In this document: piece after piece, positions 45,314 through 53,379 of the stretch | How the letters are laid out: each line of letters starts with the position of its first letter | How positions within the stretch are numbered: the first letter of the stretch is position 1 | Assembly (NCBI GenBank): GCA_945872355.1 | Contig: CAMBZU010000010.1 | Coordinates: 1-57,715 of the forward strand | From: Chitinophaga pinensis | GTDB taxonomy: Bacteria; Bacteroidota; Bacteroidia; UBA4408 | Direction: 5' to 3' | Length of the DNA stretch: 57,715 bases | Position numbers and translations under genes: made by a program | Notes under the pieces: model-generated | Databases searched by the model: none | Told to the model about the DNA's origin: nothing | The model's input: only the letters and a program-made list of their open reading frames with translations

Positions 45314-45335
45314 TTTACCCAAATTTGTGGGTAAA
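45314..45335. promoter_or_regulatory. Dyad upstream of the exopolysaccharide promoter
   Basis: TTTACCCA and TGGGTAAA arms of 8 bases are separated by AATTTG. It ends 48 bases before the -33 element, a position suited to an activator or repressor site. No regulator is identified. Confidence 0.35.
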
Positions 45336-45383
45336 TAAAACCACTAAATTTGTTAATTAAGGCAGAAATACCGACTTATAAAA

Positions 45384-45411
45384 TTGAATTTAGCTACAAT
45401 TAGTATATTTG
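45384..45411 (+). promoter_or_regulatory. Promoter of the Wzc/ABC exporter operon
   Basis: TTG at 45384-45386, 17 bases, then TATATTTG at 45404-45411: a full consensus match. The predicted leader is about 13 nt to the GTG start. Confidence 0.7.
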
Positions 45412-45430
45412 CGCAATTTATTAAAATGCT

Positions 45431-47773
45431 GTGAGTAACGAAAAAACAGATTCCATAATTAACCTTAATGACTTAAAGTCACTTTGGAGCACCTTTACTA
45501 AAAACTGGTATATCTTTGTTTCTTGTATAACATTAGCCTATTTTTTAGCCTACTTTTACTCCTACAAATTAACAGATATTTATGCTGCATCTACACAAAT
45601 TTTATTAAAATCAAATGATGCCTATGATTCACAAAGCATTATTCAGTCTAGTGTGCAGCCTCTAGGATATAAAGATTATTCTGAAAATTACAATGCCATG
45701 CGAGTAATCAAGTCGTACGATTTGATTAAGCAAACAGTTGACAAACTTGACTTAGACGTTTCTTATTTTATCTTAGGACGCTTAAGAACCAAGGAACTGT
45801 ATGACGAGATTCCTTTTAGAATTACATTTGACGCAATCAATCCTTTGCTATACGAGCAGTTTATTGACTTTAACATACTGAATGCAAGTAAATATGTTTT
45901 AAAATATAAAAAAAATGAGAATGAAGTAATCGTTGAAGGATATTTTAATAAAACCCTTATTACCAAGGATTTTAGAATTAATGTGGCCAAATCATCAGCT
46001 ATTCAGGCCATTACTGAGAATAAAATAAAGGAAGTAAACTATCAAATTCAATTTCATAATAGATCTAATTTGGTGAGAAAATACCAACAAGCTATCATGG
46101 TTGAGATTCCAGAATATAGCGGTATAGTTCAGGTAACAGTAGAAGATATTATTCCAAAAAGGGCCATAACCTTTTTAGACACCTTAGGTAAAGTATATAT
46201 TGACATTACATTGAATTCGAAATTAGATATCAATAGCCGCACCTTGACATACATTGAAAAGCAGTTGGAGGAATTAACACAAATGATGACATCCATTGAG
46301 GACAGATTGCAAAATTACAAGCAATCAGAATCAATCTTAGATTTATCAAAGGAAGAAGAAAATTATTTTGAGCAATTGGTAATTAATCAAACCGAGCTTA
46401 ACAAACTTGACTTGATGGAGGCCTCTTTTAACTCTATTGAAAAATACATTATCGAAGATAAAGATCCAGAAATGGTTCCTCCCACAATATTCCTTCCAGC
46501 AACAGATCAATCGTTTGCTAAAAATGTTTCCGATTTGTATGTGGTACAAATGGAGCGAAACAAAGCAAAATTTTCAAGTACGCCATCAAGTACGAAATTA
46601 GTTTCACTTGAAAAGGAATTAAGCGCCAAAAAAATGAATATCCTTACTTATATCAACAATTCGAGAGTTGCAATAAATTCGCAAAGAGTTGCGCTTAAAA
46701 AACAAGTTGAGAGATTTGAAAGTAAAATTAGCAATATACCTATCAAACAAAGAGAGTTACTAAATATAGAGAGGAATTTAGAAGTAAATCAAAAAATGTA
46801 TTCTTTTCTGTTACAGAAGAAAGCTGAAAATACAATTGCGAGGGCAGGTATTGTGCCACAAAGTAAAATTATTGAATCTGCATTGTCCTTAGGTATTGTA
46901 AAACCAAACAAAACAAAAATCACTTATACCTTCATTGGTGTTGGTTTTTTACTAAGTTTATTGATAATTTTCGTAAGAGTTTCGTTCTATGAAAAAATAG
47001 AATCCTTGAATGAAATTAAGCAAAAAACAACGCTTCCCGTTTTGGGTGAAGTTATTTATTCAGATCATTTTGCTAATGTTGAAAAGTCTATCAGTGAAGA
47101 TCCGCGCTCAGCAGTTACCGAGTCTTTCAGAACACTGAGAACTAACTTACAGTTTATGAATAATACTGAAAGTAATTGTCAGGTTTATTTGCTTACTTCC
47201 TATCACCCAAGTGAAGGTAAAACATTTTGCTCTGTAAATATTGGTGCTTTGCTAGCCAAAGGCGGACGAAAAGTGCTCATTCTTGAATTGGATTTGCACA
47301 AACCTCGTGTTTATAAAGCCCTAGGTTTAACAAATGAAAAGCCAGGAATAACAAGCATACTTGTTGGCAGGGGTAAACCAGAAGACCATATCATTCATAC
47401 AGAAGTTGAAAACTTAGATGTTTTGCTATCGGGAACCAATGCACCTAATGCTTCTGAATTAATTTTAAGTAACAAGATGAAAGATATTATTGATTATGGG
47501 AAAGCTAATTATGATTACATTATTATTGATACACCTCCCGTATCATTAATTTCTGATGCCATATTTTTAATGCAAATTGCAGATGTAAATATGTTTGTAA
47601 TGAATACAAAATTTCCATTTAGAGATAGTTTGAATAGTGCTCAAGATATCTTTAAAGCACATAATCCAAAACACTTTTGTTTGATACTAAATGGTGCAAA
47701 GAAGTTAAAGAACAATTACTACTATAGGAGATATGGAGAAGTATATAAAGCTTACTCCGATAATAATTCATAA
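45431..47773 (+). CDS. Wzc-type tyrosine autokinase / polysaccharide co-polymerase
   Basis: Inner-membrane protein that controls exopolysaccharide chain export and length through tyrosine autophosphorylation. Membrane segments at about 27-45 and 498-516 frame a periplasmic Wzz-like and coiled-coil region. The cytoplasmic kinase has Walker A SYHPSEGKT (590-598), Walker A' VLILELDLHKP (615-625) and Walker B YIIIDTPP (696-703). Six Tyr (763, 764, 765, 768, 772, 775) form the C-terminal phosphorylation cluster. Walker A' is unusual, with E619 and H623 where Asp and Arg are common. The start is GTG at 45431, and a tiny ATG-CTG-TGA frame overlaps it. It is followed after 14 bases by the ABC exporter gene. 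Confidence 0.92.
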   Translation: MSNEKTDSIINLNDLKSLWSTFTKNWYIFVSCITLAYFLAYFYSYKLTDIYAASTQILLKSNDAYDSQSIIQSSVQPLGYKDYSENYNAMRVIKSYDLIKQTVDKLDLDVSYFILGRLRTKELYDEIPFRITFDAINPLLYEQFIDFNILNASKYVLKYKKNENEVIVEGYFNKTLITKDFRINVAKSSAIQAITENKIKEVNYQIQFHNRSNLVRKYQQAIMVEIPEYSGIVQVTVEDIIPKRAITFLDTLGKVYIDITLNSKLDINSRTLTYIEKQLEELTQMMTSIEDRLQNYKQSESILDLSKEEENYFEQLVINQTELNKLDLMEASFNSIEKYIIEDKDPEMVPPTIFLPATDQSFAKNVSDLYVVQMERNKAKFSSTPSSTKLVSLEKELSAKKMNILTYINNSRVAINSQRVALKKQVERFESKISNIPIKQRELLNIERNLEVNQKMYSFLLQKKAENTIARAGIVPQSKIIESALSLGIVKPNKTKITYTFIGVGFLLSLLIIFVRVSFYEKIESLNEIKQKTTLPVLGEVIYSDHFANVEKSISEDPRSAVTESFRTLRTNLQFMNNTESNCQVYLLTSYHPSEGKTFCSVNIGALLAKGGRKVLILELDLHKPRVYKALGLTNEKPGITSILVGRGKPEDHIIHTEVENLDVLLSGTNAPNASELILSNKMKDIIDYGKANYDYIIIDTPPVSLISDAIFLMQIADVNMFVMNTKFPFRDSLNSAQDIFKAHNPKHFCLILNGAKKLKNNYYYRRYGEVYKAYSDNNS

Positions 47774-47787
47774 CTTATTTGTAAATT

Positions 47788-49581
47788 ATGAAAAATATTT
47801 TTCCTAAAAACATCGTAATATCCACTATTAAGGATATCAATAGTATTCTTTTTCCACATCATAAAAAGCGTGTTGTTTTAATGATGTTTTTAATTTTAAT
47901 TGGTGGAATATTAGATGTTTTAGGATTAGCAGCAATATTACCAGTAGCAAGTCTTGTTTTTGACCCTTCAAATATTCATAAAAGTCATTTATGTCATACA
48001 ATATTTGTTTCTCTTGGATTTGAAAATGACAACTCATTTCTATATTTTGTTTTGGTTTGTTTTTGGTTTATTTTTCTTTTTAAAAATGCCGCTGCTGCCG
48101 TTATAAGTTTTCTTCAATCGAGGTTTTCGTATGGTGTAGCAACAGATATTTCTCAGAAACAATTTGAGAATATCATGAACCAGGATTTACAATATTTCAA
48201 TGACCATAACAGCACTAATTTGGTTAGAAATATTCAAATTATGCCATTCCATTTTTCTACCTACTTGTTATTGCCCTCTTTAATGTTGATGTCAGAAATA
48301 GTTGTGTTAATTATTATTTTAACTGCTATTTCACTTTATGATATTGCTGTAATTGGGCTTATGTTTATTACACTTACACCTTCTTTTATTTTAACTTACA
48401 AGCTCATTAAAAGCCGAACACAGTTTTACGAAACAGAAAGAAACAGGTTAAATACAGAACTTACAAAGCAAGCCTATCAAACCATTCATGGTTATATTGA
48501 TGTTAAGCTTTTTTATAAAGAAAAATATTTTCTCTCACTTTTTAAAGTAAACCAGGCAAAGTTTAAACATCTTTTTACCAATGCCTATACATTAAATTTA
48601 ATTCCAAGTAAAATTATTGAACTTACTGCCATAAGTGCAGTTATTATAATGTTTTTTTACACGCTCTATGTTCCATCAGCAAAAGATAGTATTTCGGTAA
48701 TGCTGCCACTTTTTATTGCTGCAGCATACAGGGTAATGCCATCTATGAACAGAATGTTAATTGCATTGGGAAGTATTAAAGGCTTTCAATATGTTATTCA
48801 AATAATTAAAGATGGTTTACAGCCTATCCCAAATACAAGCGAAAACTTAAACAATGAGGCGTTGATTTTTAATACAAATATTGAATTTAGAGATGTTTCC
48901 TATCAATACCCAAGTGGCAAAAAACCATCTGTTGATGGACTCAATATGACTATTTTAAAAGGTCAAAAAGTTGGTATTATTGGAAAGTCTGGTTCAGGAA
49001 AAACTACTATTATTAACATCCTTTTAAGATTTTTAAAAGAGCAACAAGGTGGTTTATATATCGACAATAAAAGGATTACCGTAAATGAAGATAATCAATG
49101 GCGACAATTAATTGGCTACGTAAAACAAAGCGTGTTTATTATTGATGGTGACTTTTATGAAAACATTGCGTTTGGCGTGGCGAAACAAGATATTGATCAC
49201 GAGAAATTAAACAAAGTTATAAAGCTCTCTAAACTTGACGAAGTAGTCGAAAAATCAGCATTCGGATTAAATTCTAATATCGGTGAAAATGGAACCAGGT
49301 TATCTGGCGGCCAACGCCAAAGAATTGCCATCGCAAGAGCTTTATATAAAGATGCTCAAATACTTGTGTTTGATGAAGCAACAAGTGCCTTGGACAATCA
49401 AACTGAAAAGGAAATTACTGAATCTATTGAAGCTATTTCAAAAGAAGATAAAACAATGTTTATTGTTGCTCATAGGATAACCACCTTGAAAAACTGTGAT
49501 ATTATTTATGAAATAGAAAACGGTAAAATTACTGGATCGTTTACCTATGAAGAAATTGCAAAAACTATTTTAGAAAATTAG
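47788..49581 (+). CDS. ABC exporter with fused membrane and ATPase domains (glycan/lipid flippase type)
   Basis: A 597-residue half-transporter. Six membrane segments lie in about 30-330, followed by an ATPase domain with Walker A GKSGSGKT (399-406), the signature LSGGQ (505-509), Walker B ILVFDE (525-530) and switch H562. It resembles MsbA/PglK-type flippases. Its place directly after a Wzc-type kinase gene suggests that it moves a polyprenyl-linked glycan or another envelope lipid; the substrate is inference. It converges with the barrel gene, 6 bases away. Confidence 0.92.
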   Translation: MKNIFPKNIVISTIKDINSILFPHHKKRVVLMMFLILIGGILDVLGLAAILPVASLVFDPSNIHKSHLCHTIFVSLGFENDNSFLYFVLVCFWFIFLFKNAAAAVISFLQSRFSYGVATDISQKQFENIMNQDLQYFNDHNSTNLVRNIQIMPFHFSTYLLLPSLMLMSEIVVLIIILTAISLYDIAVIGLMFITLTPSFILTYKLIKSRTQFYETERNRLNTELTKQAYQTIHGYIDVKLFYKEKYFLSLFKVNQAKFKHLFTNAYTLNLIPSKIIELTAISAVIIMFFYTLYVPSAKDSISVMLPLFIAAAYRVMPSMNRMLIALGSIKGFQYVIQIIKDGLQPIPNTSENLNNEALIFNTNIEFRDVSYQYPSGKKPSVDGLNMTILKGQKVGIIGKSGSGKTTIINILLRFLKEQQGGLYIDNKRITVNEDNQWRQLIGYVKQSVFIIDGDFYENIAFGVAKQDIDHEKLNKVIKLSKLDEVVEKSAFGLNSNIGENGTRLSGGQRQRIAIARALYKDAQILVFDEATSALDNQTEKEITESIEAISKEDKTMFIVAHRITTLKNCDIIYEIENGKITGSFTYEEIAKTILEN

Positions 49582-49587
49582 TTTAGG

Positions 49588-50478
49588 TTAAAAATGGAAA
49601 TTTAGCATAATTGCGCCTCCACTGTTATCATTATCTACACCAAAACCTTTTGTTCCACTTTTTGCTAGCGTTTTATTCTTAACACTTCCGTTAGCTGCAT
49701 CCCAACTCTCAGTAGATAATTTACCATCGTTTTGATTATAATACATTAGGCTGAATCCAAATTCAAGGCCAATAGACATTTTGGGGAAAATAAAATACTC
49801 AGCACCAACAAAAGCTCTTGCGGCTATTTTTATTCCTGTTCCGTTTGATTCTGACTGAATTCTATTATTTGCAGCAGCACTAGCATATCCTAAAGAAGTT
49901 GGTGTTACAAAATCAGTGCTAGTTGGTGAAACATTAAGATTACTAAATGCATTTCCATAGGTATAAATTGATTTTCCGGTTGAAATACCAATGATACCTT
50001 CGCCACCATAAAATCCTTGCAACCTGGTTTTACCTCTTCTAAATTCTTTTCCAAAAGCCAAGGTAACATCAGTTGAACTAACTTTGCGACTATCTTTAAT
50101 GTAAAGCGTATCTAAAGTGGTATTTTGATTATCAACTACTGAATTGCTTAGGGTTTGAGATACAATACCTATTCTTACTCTAGCTCTGTAGGCTTGTTTG
50201 GGACTAATAAAATATTTACCACCAATGGTTAATGGGTAATTTGCTATTGAATTTATAACTGGTGCATCTGCACCTGCAGCAGATAGAAGTTTTCCAGTGT
50301 AAGTTAAAAATGGACTTGCATCTATACTTAAGGCAAAATCTTTGGCTTCAGGTAAAATTGGCTCCCCTTTTTTCGACAACAAAAGTGCATCTGCAGCAGG
50401 CTGAGGTGGTATTTGAGCGAAAGCCAAATTAAATGATAGAAAAGTTATGAAAGAAAAAACTGTTTTTATGTTGCTCAT
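49588..50478 (-). CDS. Outer-membrane beta-barrel protein
   Basis: A 296-residue protein with a signal peptide (1-21, cut near AFA-QI), Gly/Phe/Tyr-rich alternating strands and a final strand GGAIMLNFHF ending in Phe, as in outer-membrane barrels. No family beyond this was recognised. The gene is flanked by exopolysaccharide genes on the other strand, so a link to glycan export is possible but unproven. A promoter with TTG-N19-TACGTTAG is at 50500-50529. Confidence 0.8.
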   Translation of the reverse strand: MSNIKTVFSFITFLSFNLAFAQIPPQPAADALLLSKKGEPILPEAKDFALSIDASPFLTYTGKLLSAAGADAPVINSIANYPLTIGGKYFISPKQAYRARVRIGIVSQTLSNSVVDNQNTTLDTLYIKDSRKVSSTDVTLAFGKEFRRGKTRLQGFYGGEGIIGISTGKSIYTYGNAFSNLNVSPTSTDFVTPTSLGYASAAANNRIQSESNGTGIKIAARAFVGAEYFIFPKMSIGLEFGFSLMYYNQNDGKLSTESWDAANGSVKNKTLAKSGTKGFGVDNDNSGGAIMLNFHF

Positions 50479-50499
50479 TTTATTAGTTTTGATTGAGTG

Positions 50500-50529
50500 C
50501 TAACGTAGCTAAAATAATATTATTGACAA
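50500..50529 (-). promoter_or_regulatory. Promoter of the barrel gene
   Basis: On the minus strand TTG (50527-50529) is 19 bases from TACGTTAG (50500-50507), one mismatch from TAnnTTTG. Confidence 0.45.
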
Positions 50530-50582
50530 TTTTAGTTATTTTTTTAGATTCGCGACAGATTAGTTTATAGAATACCTTGTAA

Positions 50583-51230
50583 TTATCTTTTTTTCTCCAA
50601 TAAAGGTACAAAATGAAAATCGCCATGCAGCTTAGTTTCAAAAGCAGTATCGCTTATCTTAAGTATCGAATACATTTTTTGACCTTTGCTATCACCAACA
50701 GGGATAACTAAAATACCGCCCACCTTTAGCTGAGTTTTCAATTGCTCAGGAATGAAAGGTGCACCTGCAGTAACAATTATTTTATCAAAGGGTGCAAACA
50801 TAGGTTGGCCTAAATAACCATCACCATAAAACAATTTAGGATTAATATTAAGCATTGGCAAAAATCTTTTTGCTCTATCGTACAATACTTTTTGCCTTTC
50901 GATACTATAAACCCTTGCTCCCATTGCGCATAAAACGGCAGTTTGATAGCCACTTCCGGTGCCAATTTCTAATACCTTTTCATTTTTATTGATCGCCAAA
51001 AGTGATGTTTGTAAGGCAACAGTAAAAGGTTGAGATATAGTTTGTCCTTCGCCTATTTGAAAAGCCTTATTTTCGTATGCATATTCTAAGAAAGCTTCAT
51101 CTAAAAAAGCATGTCGCGGAATTAACTCCATAGCACTTAACACTTTTTCATCTACAATACCCATTTCTCTTAGCATTGTAATCATTTGTGATCTTTTCCC
51201 TTTGTGTTTAAAATTATCTTTTATTATCAT
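50583..51230 (-). CDS. pcm: Protein-L-isoaspartate O-methyltransferase
   Basis: Repairs isoaspartyl residues in damaged proteins by SAM-dependent methylation. Signatures are GEGQTISQPFTVA (60-72, substrate loop), motif I VLEIGTGSGYQTAVL (86-100) and IIVTAGAPFIPEQL in the C-terminal half. Length 215 is normal. A consensus promoter is at 51251-51283, head to head with the promoter of the dehydrogenase gene. Confidence 0.95.
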   Translation of the reverse strand: MIIKDNFKHKGKRSQMITMLREMGIVDEKVLSAMELIPRHAFLDEAFLEYAYENKAFQIGEGQTISQPFTVALQTSLLAINKNEKVLEIGTGSGYQTAVLCAMGARVYSIERQKVLYDRAKRFLPMLNINPKLFYGDGYLGQPMFAPFDKIIVTAGAPFIPEQLKTQLKVGGILVIPVGDSKGQKMYSILKISDTAFETKLHGDFHFVPLLEKKR

Positions 51231-51250
51231 AATCGGTTAAAACTGCTTTA

Positions 51251-51283
51251 CAAAAATAAAAGACTCGGGTACTAACATAGCAA
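51251..51283 (-). promoter_or_regulatory. Promoter of pcm
   Basis: On the minus strand TTG (51281-51283) is 22 bases from TATTTTTG (51251-51258), a full consensus match, with a leader of about 14 nt. Confidence 0.6.
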
Positions 51284-51310
51284 TGTTACAAAAAAGAAAT
51301 CATCATTTAA

Positions 51311-51338
51311 TTGTTTGTAACCATTAGCTCTAAATTTG
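51311..51338 (+). promoter_or_regulatory. Promoter of the Gfo/Idh/MocA-lipoprotein-transferase cluster
   Basis: TTG at 51311-51313, 17 bases, then TAAATTTG at 51331-51338: a full match. The leader is about 62 nt. Confidence 0.6.
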
Positions 51339-51406
51339 CATTTCATTAGCATAGCCTACTGAGCTGTAAAAACAAATGCATAGCACTAACAATCAATATA
51401 AAAAGT

Positions 51407-52396
51407 ATGATTAAAATTGGAGTTTTGGGCGCTGGGCACCTTGGTAGAATTCATATTAGAATATTAAAAACGATTGCCGACTTTGAATTGGTTGGTTTTT
51501 ATGATCCCAATGATGACAATGCATCAAAAGCCGTTGATGAGTTTCAGATAAAAAGATTTGGATCGGAATTAGAACTGATAGAAAAATGTGATGCTATAGA
51601 TATTGTTACGCCAACAATTAACCATTACAATTGTGCATTAATTGCATTAAAAAATTCGAAACATTTATTTATTGAAAAACCAATTACAAACACGCTTGAC
51701 GAAGGCAAAAAATTAATTCGTTTGATTCATGAAGCAAATGTAAAAGTGCAGGTTGGTCATGTAGAACGTTTTAATCCTGCCTTTACTGCTGCTGCACCTT
51801 ATTGCAACAATCCTATGTTTATTGAAACGCATCGCCTAGCGCAATTTAATCCAAGAGGCACTGATGTTTCAGTAGTTCTCGATCTTATGATTCATGATAT
51901 AGATATTATTTTAAGTATTGTAAAATCAGAAATAAAAAAAATAAGTGCAAGCGGCGTAGCTGTGGTAAGCGATACTCCTGATATTGCCAACGCAAGAATT
52001 GAATTTCATAATGGCTGCGTAGCTAACTTAACGGCCAGTAGAATTAGCATGAAGAACATGCGTAAAACAAGATTTTTTCAAAAAGACGCCTACATATCTG
52101 TCGATTTTTTAGAGAAAGAAGCAAGCATTATCAGGTTAAAAAATATTGAAGGAGAGGCAGATCCCTATGCCATTACCATTGACTTAGGAAATGATAAAGG
52201 TGTTAAACAAATTTATTTTGAAACTCCTGAAACACAAAAAGTTAATGCAATTGAGGAGGAACTGAAGTGCTTTGCTAGTTCAATAATTAATGATAAAGCT
52301 ACCGTAGTTTCTGCCGATGATGGATATAAATCACTACAAGTTGCCTATGAAATTATTTCAAAATTGAAATCAAATGCACGCTTAATTGATAATTAA
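51407..52396 (+). CDS. Gfo/Idh/MocA-family NAD(P)-dependent sugar dehydrogenase
   Basis: A 329-residue oxidoreductase. The Rossmann motif GVLGAGHLGRIH is at 5-16, the EKP motif at 90-92, and the catalytic-site segment DLMIHDID at 159-166 with H163. The sequence VGHVERFNPA (117-125) is typical of members acting on nucleotide sugars such as UDP-GlcNAc (GnnA-like). With the downstream glycosylphosphotransferase gene this suggests a role in nucleotide-sugar modification for surface glycans or lipid A. Substrate assignment is inference. Confidence 0.88.
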   Translation: MIKIGVLGAGHLGRIHIRILKTIADFELVGFYDPNDDNASKAVDEFQIKRFGSELELIEKCDAIDIVTPTINHYNCALIALKNSKHLFIEKPITNTLDEGKKLIRLIHEANVKVQVGHVERFNPAFTAAAPYCNNPMFIETHRLAQFNPRGTDVSVVLDLMIHDIDIILSIVKSEIKKISASGVAVVSDTPDIANARIEFHNGCVANLTASRISMKNMRKTRFFQKDAYISVDFLEKEASIIRLKNIEGEADPYAITIDLGNDKGVKQIYFETPETQKVNAIEEELKCFASSIINDKATVVSADDGYKSLQVAYEIISKLKSNARLIDN

Positions 52397-52475
52397 TACC
52401 AACTTTAATATTACTTTCGCGCCCTTATTTAGGAAAAACATTTACAATAAATTGTATTTATTGACGTTATAAGGA

Positions 52476-53378
52476 GTGGTGGAAACATTTTTACGAAAAA
52501 TTATATTCTTTTTTACTTGTTTACTTCTTGTAATATTGCAAGAGGCTTGTAATACTTTTGATAAAGAAGAGCCTATTCCCTCCTACATTAGAATTACAAA
52601 TATTGATTTAAAAACAGCAACAGACAATTCTCAAGGGAGTGCTTCTTCAAACATTACTGATGCTTGGGTATATATCAATGATAATTTACAAGGTGTTTAT
52701 CCAATGCCCAGTAAATTTCCTATTTTATTGACTGGTAGTGCCAAAATAAGTGTTCGCTCAGGCATTCTTCAAAATGGGATTGATGCTACTCGAATAGATT
52801 ATCCATTTTATAATGCTTGGGACACTGTAATTGAGCTGAAGGAAAAAGAGATTTTAAGTCTTAAGCCGCACATTTTAGGTTATAAATCGGGAACAGTTTT
52901 TCACCTTATTGAAAGTTTTGAAGGCCTAGGTTTGAATTTTGAAAAAACATCGAGCAGCACAAACGAAATAAATAAAACAAGCAATTCCAGTTTAGTTTTT
53001 GAAGGAAATAATTGTGGCCTTTTTGAAATAGTTAATGGTTCAATTGATGTAACTATTGCCACAACAAAATTATATGACTTACCAAAACAAGGTGCAAGTG
53101 TTTTTTTAGAATTAAATTACAACATTAATCAACCTATGGAAATTGGGGTAATGGCGCAAAATGGTGCACAAATAAAACAAAGCTCAGTGATAGGTTTAAG
53201 AGCAAGCACCAATAGCAATGGAGAAAATATTTGGAAAAAAGTATACGTTGACCTTTCACAAGCCATTTCAAATGAAGTATTTGCCAGCGGTTATAAGATC
53301 TATTTTTATGCTAAACAAGCTGATGGTGTTAGCAATCCTCGTTTTTTAATTGATAATGTAAAACTGATTAGTTTTTAG
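52476..53378 (+). CDS. Lipoprotein with C-terminal jelly-roll-like domain, unknown function
   Basis: A 300-residue protein with a hydrophobic signal (about 6-24) and a possible lipid-attachment Cys at 25 (LQEAC), followed by an acidic stretch (FDKEEP) of the kind that can route lipoproteins to the surface. The C-terminal half (about 140-300) looks like a beta-sandwich ending RFLIDNVKLISF, similar in style to carbohydrate-binding modules. The start is ambiguous: GTG at 52476 or 52479, both next to an AAGGAG at 52471-52476. It ends 1 base before the glycosylphosphotransferase gene, so the two are coupled. Confidence 0.75.
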   Translation: MVETFLRKIIFFFTCLLLVILQEACNTFDKEEPIPSYIRITNIDLKTATDNSQGSASSNITDAWVYINDNLQGVYPMPSKFPILLTGSAKISVRSGILQNGIDATRIDYPFYNAWDTVIELKEKEILSLKPHILGYKSGTVFHLIESFEGLGLNFEKTSSSTNEINKTSNSSLVFEGNNCGLFEIVNGSIDVTIATTKLYDLPKQGASVFLELNYNINQPMEIGVMAQNGAQIKQSSVIGLRASTNSNGENIWKKVYVDLSQAISNEVFASGYKIYFYAKQADGVSNPRFLIDNVKLISF

Positions 53379-53379
53379 T

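Larger units (their letters stand above)
44898..45430. other. 533-base intergenic region upstream of the exopolysaccharide genes
   Basis: It divides plsY (minus) from the Wzc-type kinase gene (plus). It holds a dyad TTTACCCA-N6-TGGGTAAA (45314-45335), a consensus promoter (45384-45411) and a two-codon frame ATG-CTG-TGA (45426-45434). The rest (44898-45310) shows no gene, tRNA or clear RNA structure. Confidence 0.6.
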
